DNA of 64,000 nt from Sphingomonas sp. CCH21-G11 (GCF_001555965.1 NZ_LSHX01000019.1:1-64000); one strand, 5' to 3'; positions 8,459 through 17,473 are shown, numbered from the stretch's first letter. A program made the numbers and translations. Notes: generated by a model not told the origin, from the letters alone.

Positions 8459-8890
8459 TCAGTTTCCAATTGCATGAGGCCGGGCGTCGGCGGACAGGCT
8501 GGCCAGGCTGACCCCGGCGAGCGCGCCGCGCATCGCGTCGTTGACCATGCCCCAGTGCGGCTTGACCCGGCAATTCGCTTCGACCGCGCAGTCATGCCGG
8601 CCATGATCGACGCACGCGGTGAGCGCGATCGGGCCTTCAATCGCCTCGACAATGTCGGCCAGGCTGATCGCGGCGGGGGGCCGCGACAGGCGAAAACCGC
8701 CGCCGGTGCCGCGCGCGCTTTCGATCAAACCCGCCGCCGACAGCTTGCTGACCAATTTCTGCACCGTCGGCAGCGGCAGGCCGGTTTCCTCGCTCAGCAC
8801 CGTGGCGTTTAGCCGCCCCGACACCCCGCAATGGCGCGCGGCCGCGCTCAACATCACGACGGCATAGTCGGCAAGGCTGGAAAGACGCAT
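8459..8890 (-). CDS. Rrf2-family regulator of the suf operon
   Basis: An IscR-like Rrf2 transcription factor of 143 residues. It begins [14 protein letters not shown], has a winged-helix DNA-binding domain ([31 protein letters not shown]), and then three cysteines in [16 protein letters not shown] that would bind an Fe-S cluster and sense cluster supply. I chose the ATG at 8890, which matches the family start; an in-frame TTG at 8899 is possible but lies inside the palindrome upstream. It is the first gene of the suf operon and presumably controls it through the inverted repeat at 8898-8920. Confidence 0.93.
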   Translation of the reverse strand: MRLSSLADYAVVMLSAAARHCGVSGRLNATVLSEETGLPLPTVQKLVSKLSAAGLIESARGTGGGFRLSRPPAAISLADIVEAIEGPIALTACVDHGRHDCAVEANCRVKPHWGMVNDAMRGALAGVSLASLSADARPHAIGN

Positions 8891-8897
8891 CGGATCC

Positions 8898-8920
8898 AAT
8901 CAGACGAATTCAATCTGATT
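8898..8920 (-). promoter_or_regulatory. Candidate Rrf2 operator upstream of the suf operon
   Basis: A perfect inverted repeat AATCAGA-N9-TCTGATT lies 8 bp upstream of the regulator ATG, in the 58-bp gap after the AraC-type gene. Size and placement fit an autoregulatory Rrf2-dimer site. Assignment to this regulator is inference. Confidence 0.5.
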
Positions 8921-8948
8921 TTGCAGATGGGCTTCCGTACCGGGGGAG

Positions 8949-9800
8949 TCAACCGGCCGCGTGCGGGGGCGCAGTCACTGGCGCAAGTTCATTGAACGCG
9001 GTCGATTGCAGCGTGAGCGCCAGCACCGGGTCGATGGCGCTCGCCAGCGTGCCCGGCGTGTGGCCGGTGAAATGGCGGATTTCGCGGATCATGTGCGACT
9101 GGTCGTAAAAGCGCCCGGCGACTTCGGCCGGGTCCGCCCCCTCGACCAGGTCGCTCGCCGCGCGGACCGCCCGGAACTTGCGCTCCAGGAATTTGGGTGG
9201 CGCGCCGAAATAATGGTTCACCCACCGCGTCACCTGGCGCGGGCTGAGCGCGACGCGCGCGAACAAGCCGTCGACACAGATCGGGCCGTCGCTCGCCAGC
9301 CACTGGCGAACCGCCTCGGCCAGCCGGTGATGCGCATCGGGGATGGGCCGCGCATGGGCAAGCAGCGCCGGCTCGACGATCGCCTTCATCGCCTCGACAT
9401 CATCGGCCGCGCGCAGCCGGTCGATGAGCGCGACCATCCCGTCACCGAAGATCGTCGCGCCATCGGTCAGATGGTCGGCGCGTTCGTGCGCGGGCAGCCC
9501 GACCAGCGCGCCCCAGCCGATCGGGCGCAACGCAACGCCGAAACAATGAAAGGGCCCCTCGACACGATAGCGCGCGGCGCCGGTGCCGGGGCCATGGATC
9601 ATCACCGGGGTCGACCGTTCGCACCGGCCGTCGGGAAAGGTGACCGAACCCGCGCCGTTCAGCATGAAGCGGATCTGGCCGATATCGGCGCGTTCGATCC
9701 CTTCGACCACCGATGCCTCGGAGCGGAACAGATAATAGAGCGTCGCGAAAGGTGCCGCGGCCGGCGAGGGCTGCGCAAAGGCGAGCAAGGGCTGCGACAC
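8949..9800 (-). CDS. AraC-family transcriptional regulator
   Basis: A 283-residue protein starting at a GTG (9800). The N-terminal ~150 residues resemble a cupin-like sensor domain with PVMIHGPGTGAARYRVEGPF; the C-terminal part has the AraC-type double helix-turn-helix, including LFARVALSPRQVTRWVNHYF and the second helix region GRFYDQSHMIREIRHFTGHT, a close match to the conserved 'DQSHLIRDFRRFTGxTP' pattern. The ligand and targets cannot be told from sequence. It lies 58 bp upstream of the suf regulator on the same strand but has its own translation start, and no functional link to Fe-S assembly is evident. Confidence 0.88.
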   Translation of the reverse strand: MSQPLLAFAQPSPAAAPFATLYYLFRSEASVVEGIERADIGQIRFMLNGAGSVTFPDGRCERSTPVMIHGPGTGAARYRVEGPFHCFGVALRPIGWGALVGLPAHERADHLTDGATIFGDGMVALIDRLRAADDVEAMKAIVEPALLAHARPIPDAHHRLAEAVRQWLASDGPICVDGLFARVALSPRQVTRWVNHYFGAPPKFLERKFRAVRAASDLVEGADPAEVAGRFYDQSHMIREIRHFTGHTPGTLASAIDPVLALTLQSTAFNELAPVTAPPHAAG

Positions 9801-9887
9801 TCAGCCCGCCTCGCGTCGACGGAAAATCTGCGATCCCATGCGCTGCGTGCCCCCGTCCAACTTGCCGCAAGCTAGCGTCGTGGCTGG

Positions 9888-9951
9888 AAAAAAAGAAGCC
9901 CGGCGCAAAGGCCGGGCTCAAAGGAAAAGGTTCCCGTGACCGGGAGCCTTT
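9888..9951 (-). terminator. Tandem intrinsic terminators (minus-strand orientation)
   Basis: Reading on the minus strand, an 11-bp hairpin (arms 9941-9951 and 9926-9936, loop of 4, one G-T pair) is followed by TTTTCC. Then a 7-bp perfect GC hairpin (9911-9917/9898-9904) is followed by CTTCTTTTTTT. U-tracts occur only in the minus direction. No recognised minus-strand gene ends here except the 33-codon ORF at 9968-10069. Confidence 0.75.
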
Positions 9952-9967
9952 GGGTCGCGTGTGTCCC

Positions 9968-10069
9968 TTAAATCGGCGGATCACCGATTCGCTTGGACGA
10001 ATTGGACATTCGTGCGGCGCCGGTGGCGAACTGTCCCAGATCGGGAGGCGCTTTACGCCGCCGTGCCAC
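9968..10069 (-). CDS. Candidate 33-residue protein opposite the pyrD leader
   Basis: A GTG-initiated frame of 33 codons reading MARRRKAPPDLGQF, then ATGAARMSNSSKRIGDPPI, ending TAA 17 nt before tandem intrinsic terminators on the same strand. The stop-to-terminator spacing is what one expects for a real short gene. The frame remains open upstream into the antisense of pyrD, so the start is uncertain, and no clear ribosome binding site precedes the GTG. The family is not recognised. It could instead be an untranslated antisense RNA to the pyrD leader. Confidence 0.35.
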   Translation of the reverse strand: MARRRKAPPDLGQFATGAARMSNSSKRIGDPPI

Positions 10070-10087
10070 GGTGTCATGCGCGGCGAC

Positions 10088-11077
10088 ATGCTGTTCCGCC
10101 TCGCTCGCCCTGCGCTGTTCGCGCTCGATCCGGAGGTCGCGCACCGCGCCACGATCCGTGCGCTGGCAGCATGGTCGGCCCTCGGCGCACCGGCCGGCGG
10201 CGGCCCGGCCCCGCGGCGACCGGTCACGATTGCGGGCCTGGATTTCCCCAATCCCGTCGGGCTCGCCGCCGGTTTCGACAAGGACGGCGAGGCGATCGAC
10301 GGCGCGTTCGCGCTCGGCTTCGGCTTTGTCGAAATCGGCACGCTGACCCCGCGGCCCCAGCCCGGCAATCCGCGCCCGCGCCTGTTCAGGCTGGTCGAGG
10401 ACGAAGCGGTCATCAACCGCATGGGCTTCAACAATGGCGGGATCGACGCCGCGCTAGGCCGCGTGGCGCGGGCGCGGCGCGCTGGCGTGCTCGGGATCAA
10501 TGTCGGCGCGAACAAGGAGTCGGACGATCGCATCGGCGACTATGCGACCGGCGTCGCCCGTGTCGCGCCTGCCGCCGACTATGTGACGATCAACATCAGC
10601 TCGCCCAACACGCCGGGCCTGCGCGATCTGCAGAGCCAGCCCGCGCTCGGCGAGTTGCTCGCGCGCTGCGACGCCGCCCGCCACCTCGGTGACGGCACCC
10701 GCCGGCCGCTGTTCCTGAAAATCGCGCCCGACCTTGATCGCGCGGCGATCGACGTCATCGTCCGTGCGGCGTGCGACCATCATGTCGATGCGCTGATCGT
10801 CGGCAACACCACCCTGTCGCGCCCGCCGCTCGACAGCCCGGAAGCTGGCGAGACGGGCGGGTTGTCGGGCCAGCCGCTCGCTCCCCTTGCCCGCACGGTG
10901 CTGGCGCAAGTCCATGCGGCCAGCGGCGGCGCGATTGCGTTGATCGCAGCCGGGGGAATCGACAGCCCGGCGGAGGCGCGCGCCCGGCTGGATGCGGGTG
11001 CCAGCCTCGTTCAGCTCTATTCGGCACTGGTGTTTCACGGGCCCGGCCTCGCCCGGTACATCGCCACCCACCTCTGA
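10088..11077 (+). CDS. pyrD: Quinone-dependent dihydroorotate dehydrogenase (class 2)
   Basis: Oxidises dihydroorotate to orotate in pyrimidine synthesis, passing electrons to the quinone pool at the inner membrane. FMN and substrate motifs are visible: FPNPVGLAAGFDKDG, GFVEIGTLTPRPQPGNPRPR, INRMGFNNGG, YVTINISSPNTPGLRDLQ and AAGGIDSPAEA. The N-terminal helix (LFRLARPALFALDPEVAH) is the membrane-associating region of class 2 enzymes. The product is 329 residues from the ATG at 10088; an ATG at 10076 would add four. The 5' leader overlaps a candidate minus-strand small transcript. Confidence 0.96.
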   Translation: MLFRLARPALFALDPEVAHRATIRALAAWSALGAPAGGGPAPRRPVTIAGLDFPNPVGLAAGFDKDGEAIDGAFALGFGFVEIGTLTPRPQPGNPRPRLFRLVEDEAVINRMGFNNGGIDAALGRVARARRAGVLGINVGANKESDDRIGDYATGVARVAPAADYVTINISSPNTPGLRDLQSQPALGELLARCDAARHLGDGTRRPLFLKIAPDLDRAAIDVIVRAACDHHVDALIVGNTTLSRPPLDSPEAGETGGLSGQPLAPLARTVLAQVHAASGGAIALIAAGGIDSPAEARARLDAGASLVQLYSALVFHGPGLARYIATHL

Positions 11078-11207
11078 TCGTCCAGAACGATCACTTTTCC
11101 AAAACTTATCGTACAAGTCGATAACTCTGCCCGGATCAATCCGTTGGCGCGTCGCCCCGGATGGGCGCATCTCCAGCGTACATCCAATCGGGTGCGAGGA
11201 GCTGAGC

Positions 11208-11444
11208 ATGTCGCACGACCTGGCCAAGACGTTGACCTATCTGGCGGTCCACCTGACGATCGGCTTTTCGGTCGCCTATCTGCTTACCGGCTCGGTCGCG
11301 ATTGCCGGCGGGATTGCGCTGATCGAACCCTGTGCCAACGCGGTCGCCTTTTTCTTTCATGAGCGCGCCTGGCGTGGCGACTATGCCGCGTTCGTGCGCC
11401 GCTGGTTCGGTCGCGACGACCTGCGCGCCGCAACCGACGTTTGA
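11208..11444 (+). CDS. DUF2061 small membrane protein
   Basis: A 78-residue protein with the DUF2061 pattern: KTLTYLAVHLTIGFSVAYLL, a second hydrophobic stretch GSVAIAGGIALIEPCANAVA, then FFFHERAWR. Two predicted membrane helices. Its role is unknown. Gene end and the start of the next gene (ggt) are 46 bp apart on the same strand. Confidence 0.85.
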   Translation: MSHDLAKTLTYLAVHLTIGFSVAYLLTGSVAIAGGIALIEPCANAVAFFFHERAWRGDYAAFVRRWFGRDDLRAATDV

Positions 11445-11490
11445 CGTAGCGGCTTTGCCCCGGCGCGAAAGCCCGCTACCACCCCGTGCC

Positions 11491-13158
11491 ATGATCCGTT
11501 TGTTCGTCGCGCTCCTCGCGCTCTTCGTCGCGACCCCCGCCACCGCGCAGGGTGTCGTTGCCTCGGCTGATCCCCGCGCGACAGAGGCCGGTCGGGACAT
11601 CCTGCGCCAGGGTGGCACGGCTGCGGACGCAGCGATGGCGATGATGCTTGCCCTCACCGTGGTCGAGCCGCAATCGAGCGGCTTTGGTGGCGGCGGCTTC
11701 ATCATTCATCACGGCGGCAAGACCGGGCTGCTCGAATCGATCGACGGCCGCGAAAAGGCCCCTGCCGCCGCGCGGCCCGACCGGTTCCTGACGCCCGACG
11801 GCAAGCCGATGGGCTTTCGCCAGGCGGTGCCGGGCGGGCTTTCGGTGGGCGTACCGGGCAATATCCGGCTGGCGGCGATGACCCATGCCAAATGGGGCAA
11901 GCTCGAATGGCGGGCGCTGTTCCAACCGGCGATCAAGCTGGCGGAGGATGGCTTTGAAGTTACCAAGCCGCTCAACGGCGCGGCCGGCTATTTCCCGGAG
12001 CTGTGGAAGAACTTCCCCGACATCGCCGCGCTCTATCTCGGCCCCGATGGCAAGCCGCTGCCGGTCGGCACCCGCATCCGCAACCCCGCGCTCGCCAAGT
12101 TCCTGCGCGACATTGCCGAGGGCGGACCCGACGCTTTCTATACCGGCCCCAACGCCCAGGCGATCGTCGATGCGGTGACCAAGGCGCCGGCCAATCCCGC
12201 CGACATGACGCTCGCCGACCTCGCCGCCTATCAGGCCAAGGAGCGCCCGCCGGTGTGCGGCGGCTATCGCGGCTATACGGTCTGCGGCATGGGCCCGCCT
12301 TCGTCGGGCGCGATCACCATTCTCCAGATGCTCGGCATGATCGAGCGATTCGACCTCAACCGGCTCGGGCCCAAATCCCCGGTCGCCTGGCATGTGCTGG
12401 GTGAGGCGATGCAGCTCGCTTATGCCGATCGCGAAATGTATCTGGGCGACCGCGATTTCGTCGACGTGCCGATCGCCGGGCTGATCGACCCCGGTTATCT
12501 CGGCAAGCGGTCGAAGCTGATCGCCGAACGCCGCGCGCTCAATGATTACCAGCCCGGCACGCCGCCGGGCGCCAGGCCGCGCACGCTGGCCGTTCAGGCC
12601 GAAACGCCCGGCACCACCCATTTCGTCGCGGTCGACCGCGACGGCAACATCGCCAGCATGACCTCGACCGTCGAGGGGCCGTTCGGCAGCCAACTGATCG
12701 CCAACGGCCTGGTGCTCAACAACGAGCTGACCGACTTCACCTATGTGCCCGAGCGCGACGGCGCGCCCGTCGCCAACCGGGTGGAGGGCGGCAAGCGGCC
12801 CTTGTCGTCGATGTCGCCGACCATCGTCTATGACCGCGCGGGCAAGCCGGTGCTGGCGCTCGGCTCGGCGGGCGGCAAGCGGATCATCATGCACGTGATG
12901 AAAACGCTGGTCGGCGTGCTCGACTTCGGGTTGTCGGCCGAGGAAGCGATGGCATTGCCCAATCTCTATTTCGGCGGCGGCAAGCTGCTGATCGAGGACA
13001 ACGAGCTCGGCAAGCAGCTCGCCCCGGAAATCGCCAGGCTCGGTCAGGACACCCAGGCAAGCGATCTCGGATCGAAGCTGACCGTGCTGCAGCGCGGACC
13101 CGATGGCTGGCGCGGCGCGGCCGATCCGCGCAGCATCGGCACGGCACTGACCGAATAA
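11491..13158 (+). CDS. ggt: Gamma-glutamyltransferase, periplasmic
   Basis: Cleaves gamma-glutamyl bonds of glutathione and related compounds in the periplasm. Residues 1-20 are a signal peptide ending ATAQ. The proenzyme self-cleaves ahead of a threonine; here the PGTTHFVAVD motif places the nucleophile at Thr375. Other family motifs include AADAAMAMMLALTVVEPQSS, GFGGGGF and GKRPLSSMSPTIV, and GSAGGKRIIMHV near the substrate site. The length of 555 residues is normal. It may help recycle glutathione cysteine, but no pathway partner sits beside it. Confidence 0.95.
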   Translation: MIRLFVALLALFVATPATAQGVVASADPRATEAGRDILRQGGTAADAAMAMMLALTVVEPQSSGFGGGGFIIHHGGKTGLLESIDGREKAPAAARPDRFLTPDGKPMGFRQAVPGGLSVGVPGNIRLAAMTHAKWGKLEWRALFQPAIKLAEDGFEVTKPLNGAAGYFPELWKNFPDIAALYLGPDGKPLPVGTRIRNPALAKFLRDIAEGGPDAFYTGPNAQAIVDAVTKAPANPADMTLADLAAYQAKERPPVCGGYRGYTVCGMGPPSSGAITILQMLGMIERFDLNRLGPKSPVAWHVLGEAMQLAYADREMYLGDRDFVDVPIAGLIDPGYLGKRSKLIAERRALNDYQPGTPPGARPRTLAVQAETPGTTHFVAVDRDGNIASMTSTVEGPFGSQLIANGLVLNNELTDFTYVPERDGAPVANRVEGGKRPLSSMSPTIVYDRAGKPVLALGSAGGKRIIMHVMKTLVGVLDFGLSAEEAMALPNLYFGGGKLLIEDNELGKQLAPEIARLGQDTQASDLGSKLTVLQRGPDGWRGAADPRSIGTALTE

Positions 13159-13225
13159 CCGGATAATGACCGGCCCCACCGGCGCGACAGACGCCGGGGC
13201 CAACAGGGTGGATGCGGGAGCAACG

Positions 13226-15019
13226 ATGCGACAACTGGAACATTTCCCCAACCTGGTGACGATGTTCTTCACCCGCGCGCGCGAACAGGGCGACAAGCCG
13301 TTCCTGTGGGCCAAGCGCGGCGGGCAATGGCAATCGACCAGCTGGGCGGAAGCCGCGCGACAGGTCGCGGCGCTCGCCGCCGCGCTGGAGGGGCTTGGCC
13401 TCTCACGCGGCGACCGGGTGATGCTCGTTGCCGAAAACAGCCCCGAATGGTGCATCAGCGATCTGGCGATCATGGCGGCGGGCATGGTGACGGTCCCGAC
13501 CTATGTCACCAATACCGAACGCGACCATCACCATATCCTGGAGAATTCGGGCGCGGCGGCGGTGATCGTCTCCAATGCCAAGCTCGCTCGGACATTGCTG
13601 CCCGCCGTGCTGCGCTCCAACACCGCGCGCCACGTCATCGCCATCGACGATTTCCGCATGAGCCAACCCGGCGCAGTCGAGTTTCACAGCTGGCGCGGGC
13701 TGATCGCCGCGCACCCGACCGAGCCCGCCCTGGTTGCCCAACGCTGCGACTTCGCGCGCGAGGACCTGGCCTGCATCATCTACACCAGCGGCACCGGCGG
13801 GTCGCCACGCGGCGTGATGCAGCATCACGGCGCGATCCTGCACAATGTCGAAGGCTGCATCGACGTCATCTCGACGGACTTCGGCTGGGAAGACGAGGTG
13901 TTCCTGTCTTTCCTGCCGCTGAGCCATGCCTATGAACATACCGGCGGCCAGCATTTCCCGATCGGGCTTGGCGCGCAGATCTATTATTCCGAGGGGCTCG
14001 ACAAGCTTGCCTCCAATATCGAGGAGGTCCGTCCGACCATCATGGTCGTCGTTCCCCGCCTGTTCGAGGTGCTGCGCACGCGCATCACCAAGACGGTCGA
14101 GAAACAGGGCAAGCTGTCGACCTATCTGCTCGACCGCGCCGTCGCGATCGGCGGGCGCAAGGCGGACAAGGGCAGCGTCGGCGTCGCCAACCTGCCGATG
14201 AACCTGATCGTCAATTCGCTGCTCAAGCCCAAGATCCAGAAGCGCTTCGGCGGGCGGATCAAGGCGATGGTGTCGGGCGGCGCGCCGCTCAATCCGGAAG
14301 TCGGCATCTTCTTTCAGTCGCTCGGCCTCACCTTCCTGCAAGGCTATGGCCAGACCGAAGCCGCCCCCGTGATCTCGTGCAACCGCCCCAAGGTCGGGCT
14401 GAAGATGGACACGGTCGGCCCGCCGCTCAAGAATACCGAGGTTCGCATCGCCGAGGATGGCGAGATCCTGGTGCGCGGCGAACTGGTCATGCACGGCTAT
14501 TGGCGCAACGAAGCGGAAACCGCGCGCGTGCTCAAGGACGGCTGGCTCCACACCGGCGACATCGGCATCATCGACGACAAGGGCCGGATCAAGATCACCG
14601 ACCGCAAGAAGGACATCATCGTCAACGACAAGGGCGACAATGTCGCGCCCCAGAAGATCGAAGGGATGCTGACCCTCCAGCCGGAGATTGTGCAGGCGAT
14701 GATTTCGGGCGACCGCAAGCCCTACATGGTCGCAGTGCTCGTCCCCGACCCCGAATGGGTGCAGCAGTGGTGCGCGAAGAGCGCGACCGGCTGCGACTTC
14801 AAGTCGCTGGCCCAGAATCACGCGTTCCGCAGCGCGCTGGGCACGGCGGTCGAGCGCGTCAACAAGGAGCTGTCGGTCATCGAACGCATCCGCCAGTTCA
14901 TCATCGCCGACGAACCCTTCACGATCGAGAACCAGCAGCTGACGCCCAGCCTCAAGATCCGCCGCCACGTCCTGCGCGAGGTCTATGGCGAGCGGCTGGA
15001 AAAGCTCTACCGCGCGTAA
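13226..15019 (+). CDS. Long-chain acyl-CoA synthetase (AMP-forming)
   Basis: Activates long-chain fatty acids to acyl-CoA with ATP. A 597-residue ANL-superfamily enzyme of the eukaryote-like FAA1/FadD15 group. The P-loop is IIYTSGTGGSPRGVM (the usual second Thr of TSGTTG is Gly), followed by FLSFLPLSHAYEHTGGQ, GYGQTEAAPVISCNRP, WLHTGDIGIID and KDIIVNDKGDNVAPQKIE. The ATG at 13226 is preceded by GGGAG at good spacing. It stands alone, followed by a repeat-filled gap. Confidence 0.93.
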   Translation: MRQLEHFPNLVTMFFTRAREQGDKPFLWAKRGGQWQSTSWAEAARQVAALAAALEGLGLSRGDRVMLVAENSPEWCISDLAIMAAGMVTVPTYVTNTERDHHHILENSGAAAVIVSNAKLARTLLPAVLRSNTARHVIAIDDFRMSQPGAVEFHSWRGLIAAHPTEPALVAQRCDFAREDLACIIYTSGTGGSPRGVMQHHGAILHNVEGCIDVISTDFGWEDEVFLSFLPLSHAYEHTGGQHFPIGLGAQIYYSEGLDKLASNIEEVRPTIMVVVPRLFEVLRTRITKTVEKQGKLSTYLLDRAVAIGGRKADKGSVGVANLPMNLIVNSLLKPKIQKRFGGRIKAMVSGGAPLNPEVGIFFQSLGLTFLQGYGQTEAAPVISCNRPKVGLKMDTVGPPLKNTEVRIAEDGEILVRGELVMHGYWRNEAETARVLKDGWLHTGDIGIIDDKGRIKITDRKKDIIVNDKGDNVAPQKIEGMLTLQPEIVQAMISGDRKPYMVAVLVPDPEWVQQWCAKSATGCDFKSLAQNHAFRSALGTAVERVNKELSVIERIRQFIIADEPFTIENQQLTPSLKIRRHVLREVYGERLEKLYRA

Positions 15020-15072
15020 GGCCCGTCGCCCCGGCGTCCGCCGGGACGACGCGCAACGGCAGTCAGCCCAGT

Positions 15073-15397
15073 AGAGCGGTTCGCGATCAAGTTGATGCGC
15101 TTAGAGCGTGACGACGTTAGCTTGACTCGCTCTCTAACGACTTCCTCGTCACCCCGGCCTTGTGCCGGGGTCCACCGGGCGGCGCAGTCCCGGCGGTTGT
15201 AACGTGTGGCGCCGTGGACCCCGGCACAAGGCCGGGGTGACGAAAGGTGATTCCATGCAAGGTCATCCCGCTCTAAGCCCCTCCCCTTCAGTGCAGGGGT
15301 TGGGGTGGGGACTCTCCGCCGGGCGCATCGCCTGAGGCACGCCCCCCGTCCCCTCCCCTGAAGGGGAGGGGTGCGCCGGGTGGATCGCAAACCGCTC
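15073..15397. repeat. Nested palindromic repeat cluster
   Basis: This fills most of the 383-bp gap between the acyl-CoA synthetase and lysC, which holds no gene. Outer arms AGAGCGGTTCGCGATCAA (15073-15090) and GGATCGCAAACCGCTC (15382-15397) are inverted copies. Inside lie a family A element (15147-15242) with arms CGTCACCCCGGCCTTGTGCC and GGCACAAGGCCGGGGTGACG, then two family B elements facing each other (15278-15310, 15346-15372). Confidence 0.85.
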
Positions 15398-15402
15398 CAA
15401 AC

Positions 15403-16668
15403 TCACGCCGCCTCGTCCGCCGCATCCAGCCCATAGGCGGTGTGCAGCACGCGCACGGCCAGTTCGGTGTAATCCTCCTCGATCAGCACGCTGACCTTGA
15501 TTTCGGAGGTCGTGATCGCCTGGATGTTGATGCCGCGATCACCGAGCGTCTGGAACATCGTCGACGCGACGCCGGCGTGGCTGCGCATGCCGACGCCGAC
15601 GATCGAGATTTTGGCGACGCGGGTGTCGTGGACCAGCTTGGTATAGCCGATCGTGTCGCGGGCCTTGTCGAGCACGTCGAGCGCGCGCGCCAGTTCCGCC
15701 TGCGGCACCGTGAACGTCACGTCGGTCGATCCCGACGAATGCGCCACATTCTGGACGATCATGTCGACATTGATGCTGGCGGCCGCGAGCGGCGCAAAGA
15801 TCGACCCCACCGCACCCGGCCGGTCGGGCACGTCGGCCAGCGTGATCTTCGCCTCGTTCTTGTCGTGCGCGATGCCGGTGATGAGCTGGCGTTCCACGTC
15901 TTCGATCTCCTCTTCACCCACTATCAGCGTACCGGGCAGCGATGCGGCGTCGGGGGCCCCGTCCGCGTCGCCGAAGGAGGAGAGCACCTGGATGCGCACG
16001 CCTTCCTTCATCGCCAGCCCGACCGATCGGGTCTGCAGCACCTTGGCGCCGACGCTCGCCAGCTCCAGCATTTCCTCATAGGTCACGCGCCTGAGCTTGC
16101 GCGCGCGCGGCACGATGCGCGGGTCCGTGGTATAGACGCCGTCGACATCGGTGTAGATGTCGCAACGATCGGCCTTCATCGCCGCGGCGACCGCGACCGC
16201 CGAGGTGTCGGACCCGCCACGGCCCAGCGTCGTGACCCGTCCGTCGCCGGCCATGCCCTGGAATCCCGGGATCACCGCGACTTCGCGTGCGGCGGTGGCG
16301 GCGAGCAGTGCATCGGTATCGATCGCCTCGATCCGTGCCGCGGCATGCGCGTCGTTGGTCCGCACGGGCAGCTGCCAGCCGAGCCAGCTGCGCGCCGGCA
16401 CGCCGATCGCCTGCAGCGCGATCGCCAGCAGGCCCGATGTCACCTGCTCGCCGCTCGCCACCACGACATCATATTCGCGCGGATCATAGAGCGTGGACGC
16501 CTCGCGGCAAAAGCCCACCAGCCGGTCGGTCTCGCCGGCCATGGCGGAAACGACCACCGCGATCTCGTTTCCGGCTTCCCATTCGCGCTTCACCCGCTGG
16601 GCGACGTTGCGGATACGCTCGATGCCCGCCATCGACGTGCCACCGAATTTCATCACGATCCGCGCCAT
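15403..16668 (-). CDS. lysC: Aspartokinase
   Basis: Phosphorylates aspartate, the first step to lysine, threonine, methionine and diaminopimelate. A 421-residue enzyme with the kinase motif MKFGGTSMAG (residues 6-15), GFQGMAGDGRVTTLGRGGSD, and TDVDGVYTTDPR. Two C-terminal ACT domains follow (around RPGAVGSIFAPLAAASINVD and VGMRSHAGVASTMFQTLGDRGINI), which normally bind lysine/threonine for feedback control. The ATG at 16668 gives the usual MARIVMKFGGTS start. It is divergent from ubiG with a 55-bp gap that must hold both promoters. Confidence 0.96.
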   Translation of the reverse strand: MARIVMKFGGTSMAGIERIRNVAQRVKREWEAGNEIAVVVSAMAGETDRLVGFCREASTLYDPREYDVVVASGEQVTSGLLAIALQAIGVPARSWLGWQLPVRTNDAHAAARIEAIDTDALLAATAAREVAVIPGFQGMAGDGRVTTLGRGGSDTSAVAVAAAMKADRCDIYTDVDGVYTTDPRIVPRARKLRRVTYEEMLELASVGAKVLQTRSVGLAMKEGVRIQVLSSFGDADGAPDAASLPGTLIVGEEEIEDVERQLITGIAHDKNEAKITLADVPDRPGAVGSIFAPLAAASINVDMIVQNVAHSSGSTDVTFTVPQAELARALDVLDKARDTIGYTKLVHDTRVAKISIVGVGMRSHAGVASTMFQTLGDRGINIQAITTSEIKVSVLIEEDYTELAVRVLHTAYGLDAADEAA

Positions 16669-16723
16669 TTTATTTCGCCAAACGCCTCTTGGGAGCAATG
16701 GGGCGCTCTGATAGGAGCGCACC

Positions 16724-17473
16724 ATGGCAAAGGCAAGTGACGCGCTCGCACCCGCAGCATCCACGATCGACGCGCGCGAGGCCGCGCATTTCGGTGCGCT
16801 CGCCGCCGACTGGTGGAATCCGCGCGGGACGTCCGCGATGCTCCACCGGCTGAACCCGGTCAGGCTGAAATTCATCCGTGCCGCGGTCGATTCGCATTGG
16901 GATACGGACGCCGCCGCGTTCCGACCGCTGCTGGGCCGCCGCGCCCTCGACGTCGGCTGTGGCGCGGGACTGCTCGCCGAGCCGCTCGCCCGCATGGGGG
17001 CGACCGTCACCGCCATCGACGCCGCGCCGGAGAATATCGGTGCGGCGCGCGCGCATGCCGAGGCATCGGGTCTGGCGATCGACTATCGCGCCGGCGGGAT
17101 CGAACAGGTCGCGGGTGCCCGCTTCGATCTCGTCACCGCGCTTGAGGTGATCGAGCATGTGACCGATCCGGCGGCGTTCGTCGCCGGGCTTGCGGCAGCG
17201 CTCGCGCCCGATGGGCTGCTCATCCTCTCGACCCCCAACCGTACCGCGCTGTCGCGGCTCGCGATGGTCGGCGTCGCCGAGGGGCTGGGCGCGATCCCGC
17301 GCGGCACGCATGACTGGGACAAGTTCCTCACCCCCGACGAGCTGATCGCGCTCCTGGAGGCGGAAGGGCTCGCGATCGGCGAGCGGCGCGGCATCGGCTG
17401 GTCGCCGACTGCGGGCTTTCGCATCGGCGACGATGAGCGGCTGAACTATATCCTGACCGCCCGGCCGCGCTGA
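16724..17473 (+). CDS. ubiG: UbiG, bifunctional ubiquinone O-methyltransferase
   Basis: Performs the two O-methylations in ubiquinone synthesis using SAM. A 249-residue class I methyltransferase: the family-typical EAAHFGALAADWWNPRGTSA at the start, the SAM-binding loop ALDVGCGAGLLAEPLARMG, then DLVTALEVIEHVTDPAAFV and LLILSTPNRTALSRLAMVG. The end RGTHDWDKFLTPDELIALL is also characteristic. Divergent from lysC. A UbiH-family hydroxylase of the same pathway lies at 56289. Confidence 0.95.
   Translation: MAKASDALAPAASTIDAREAAHFGALAADWWNPRGTSAMLHRLNPVRLKFIRAAVDSHWDTDAAAFRPLLGRRALDVGCGAGLLAEPLARMGATVTAIDAAPENIGAARAHAEASGLAIDYRAGGIEQVAGARFDLVTALEVIEHVTDPAAFVAGLAAALAPDGLLILSTPNRTALSRLAMVGVAEGLGAIPRGTHDWDKFLTPDELIALLEAEGLAIGERRGIGWSPTAGFRIGDDERLNYILTARPR

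Noticed and set aside
11476..13485. A 669-codon minus-strand frame opposite ggt
   Set aside because: Antisense shadow; ggt on the plus strand has a signal peptide and all catalytic motifs.
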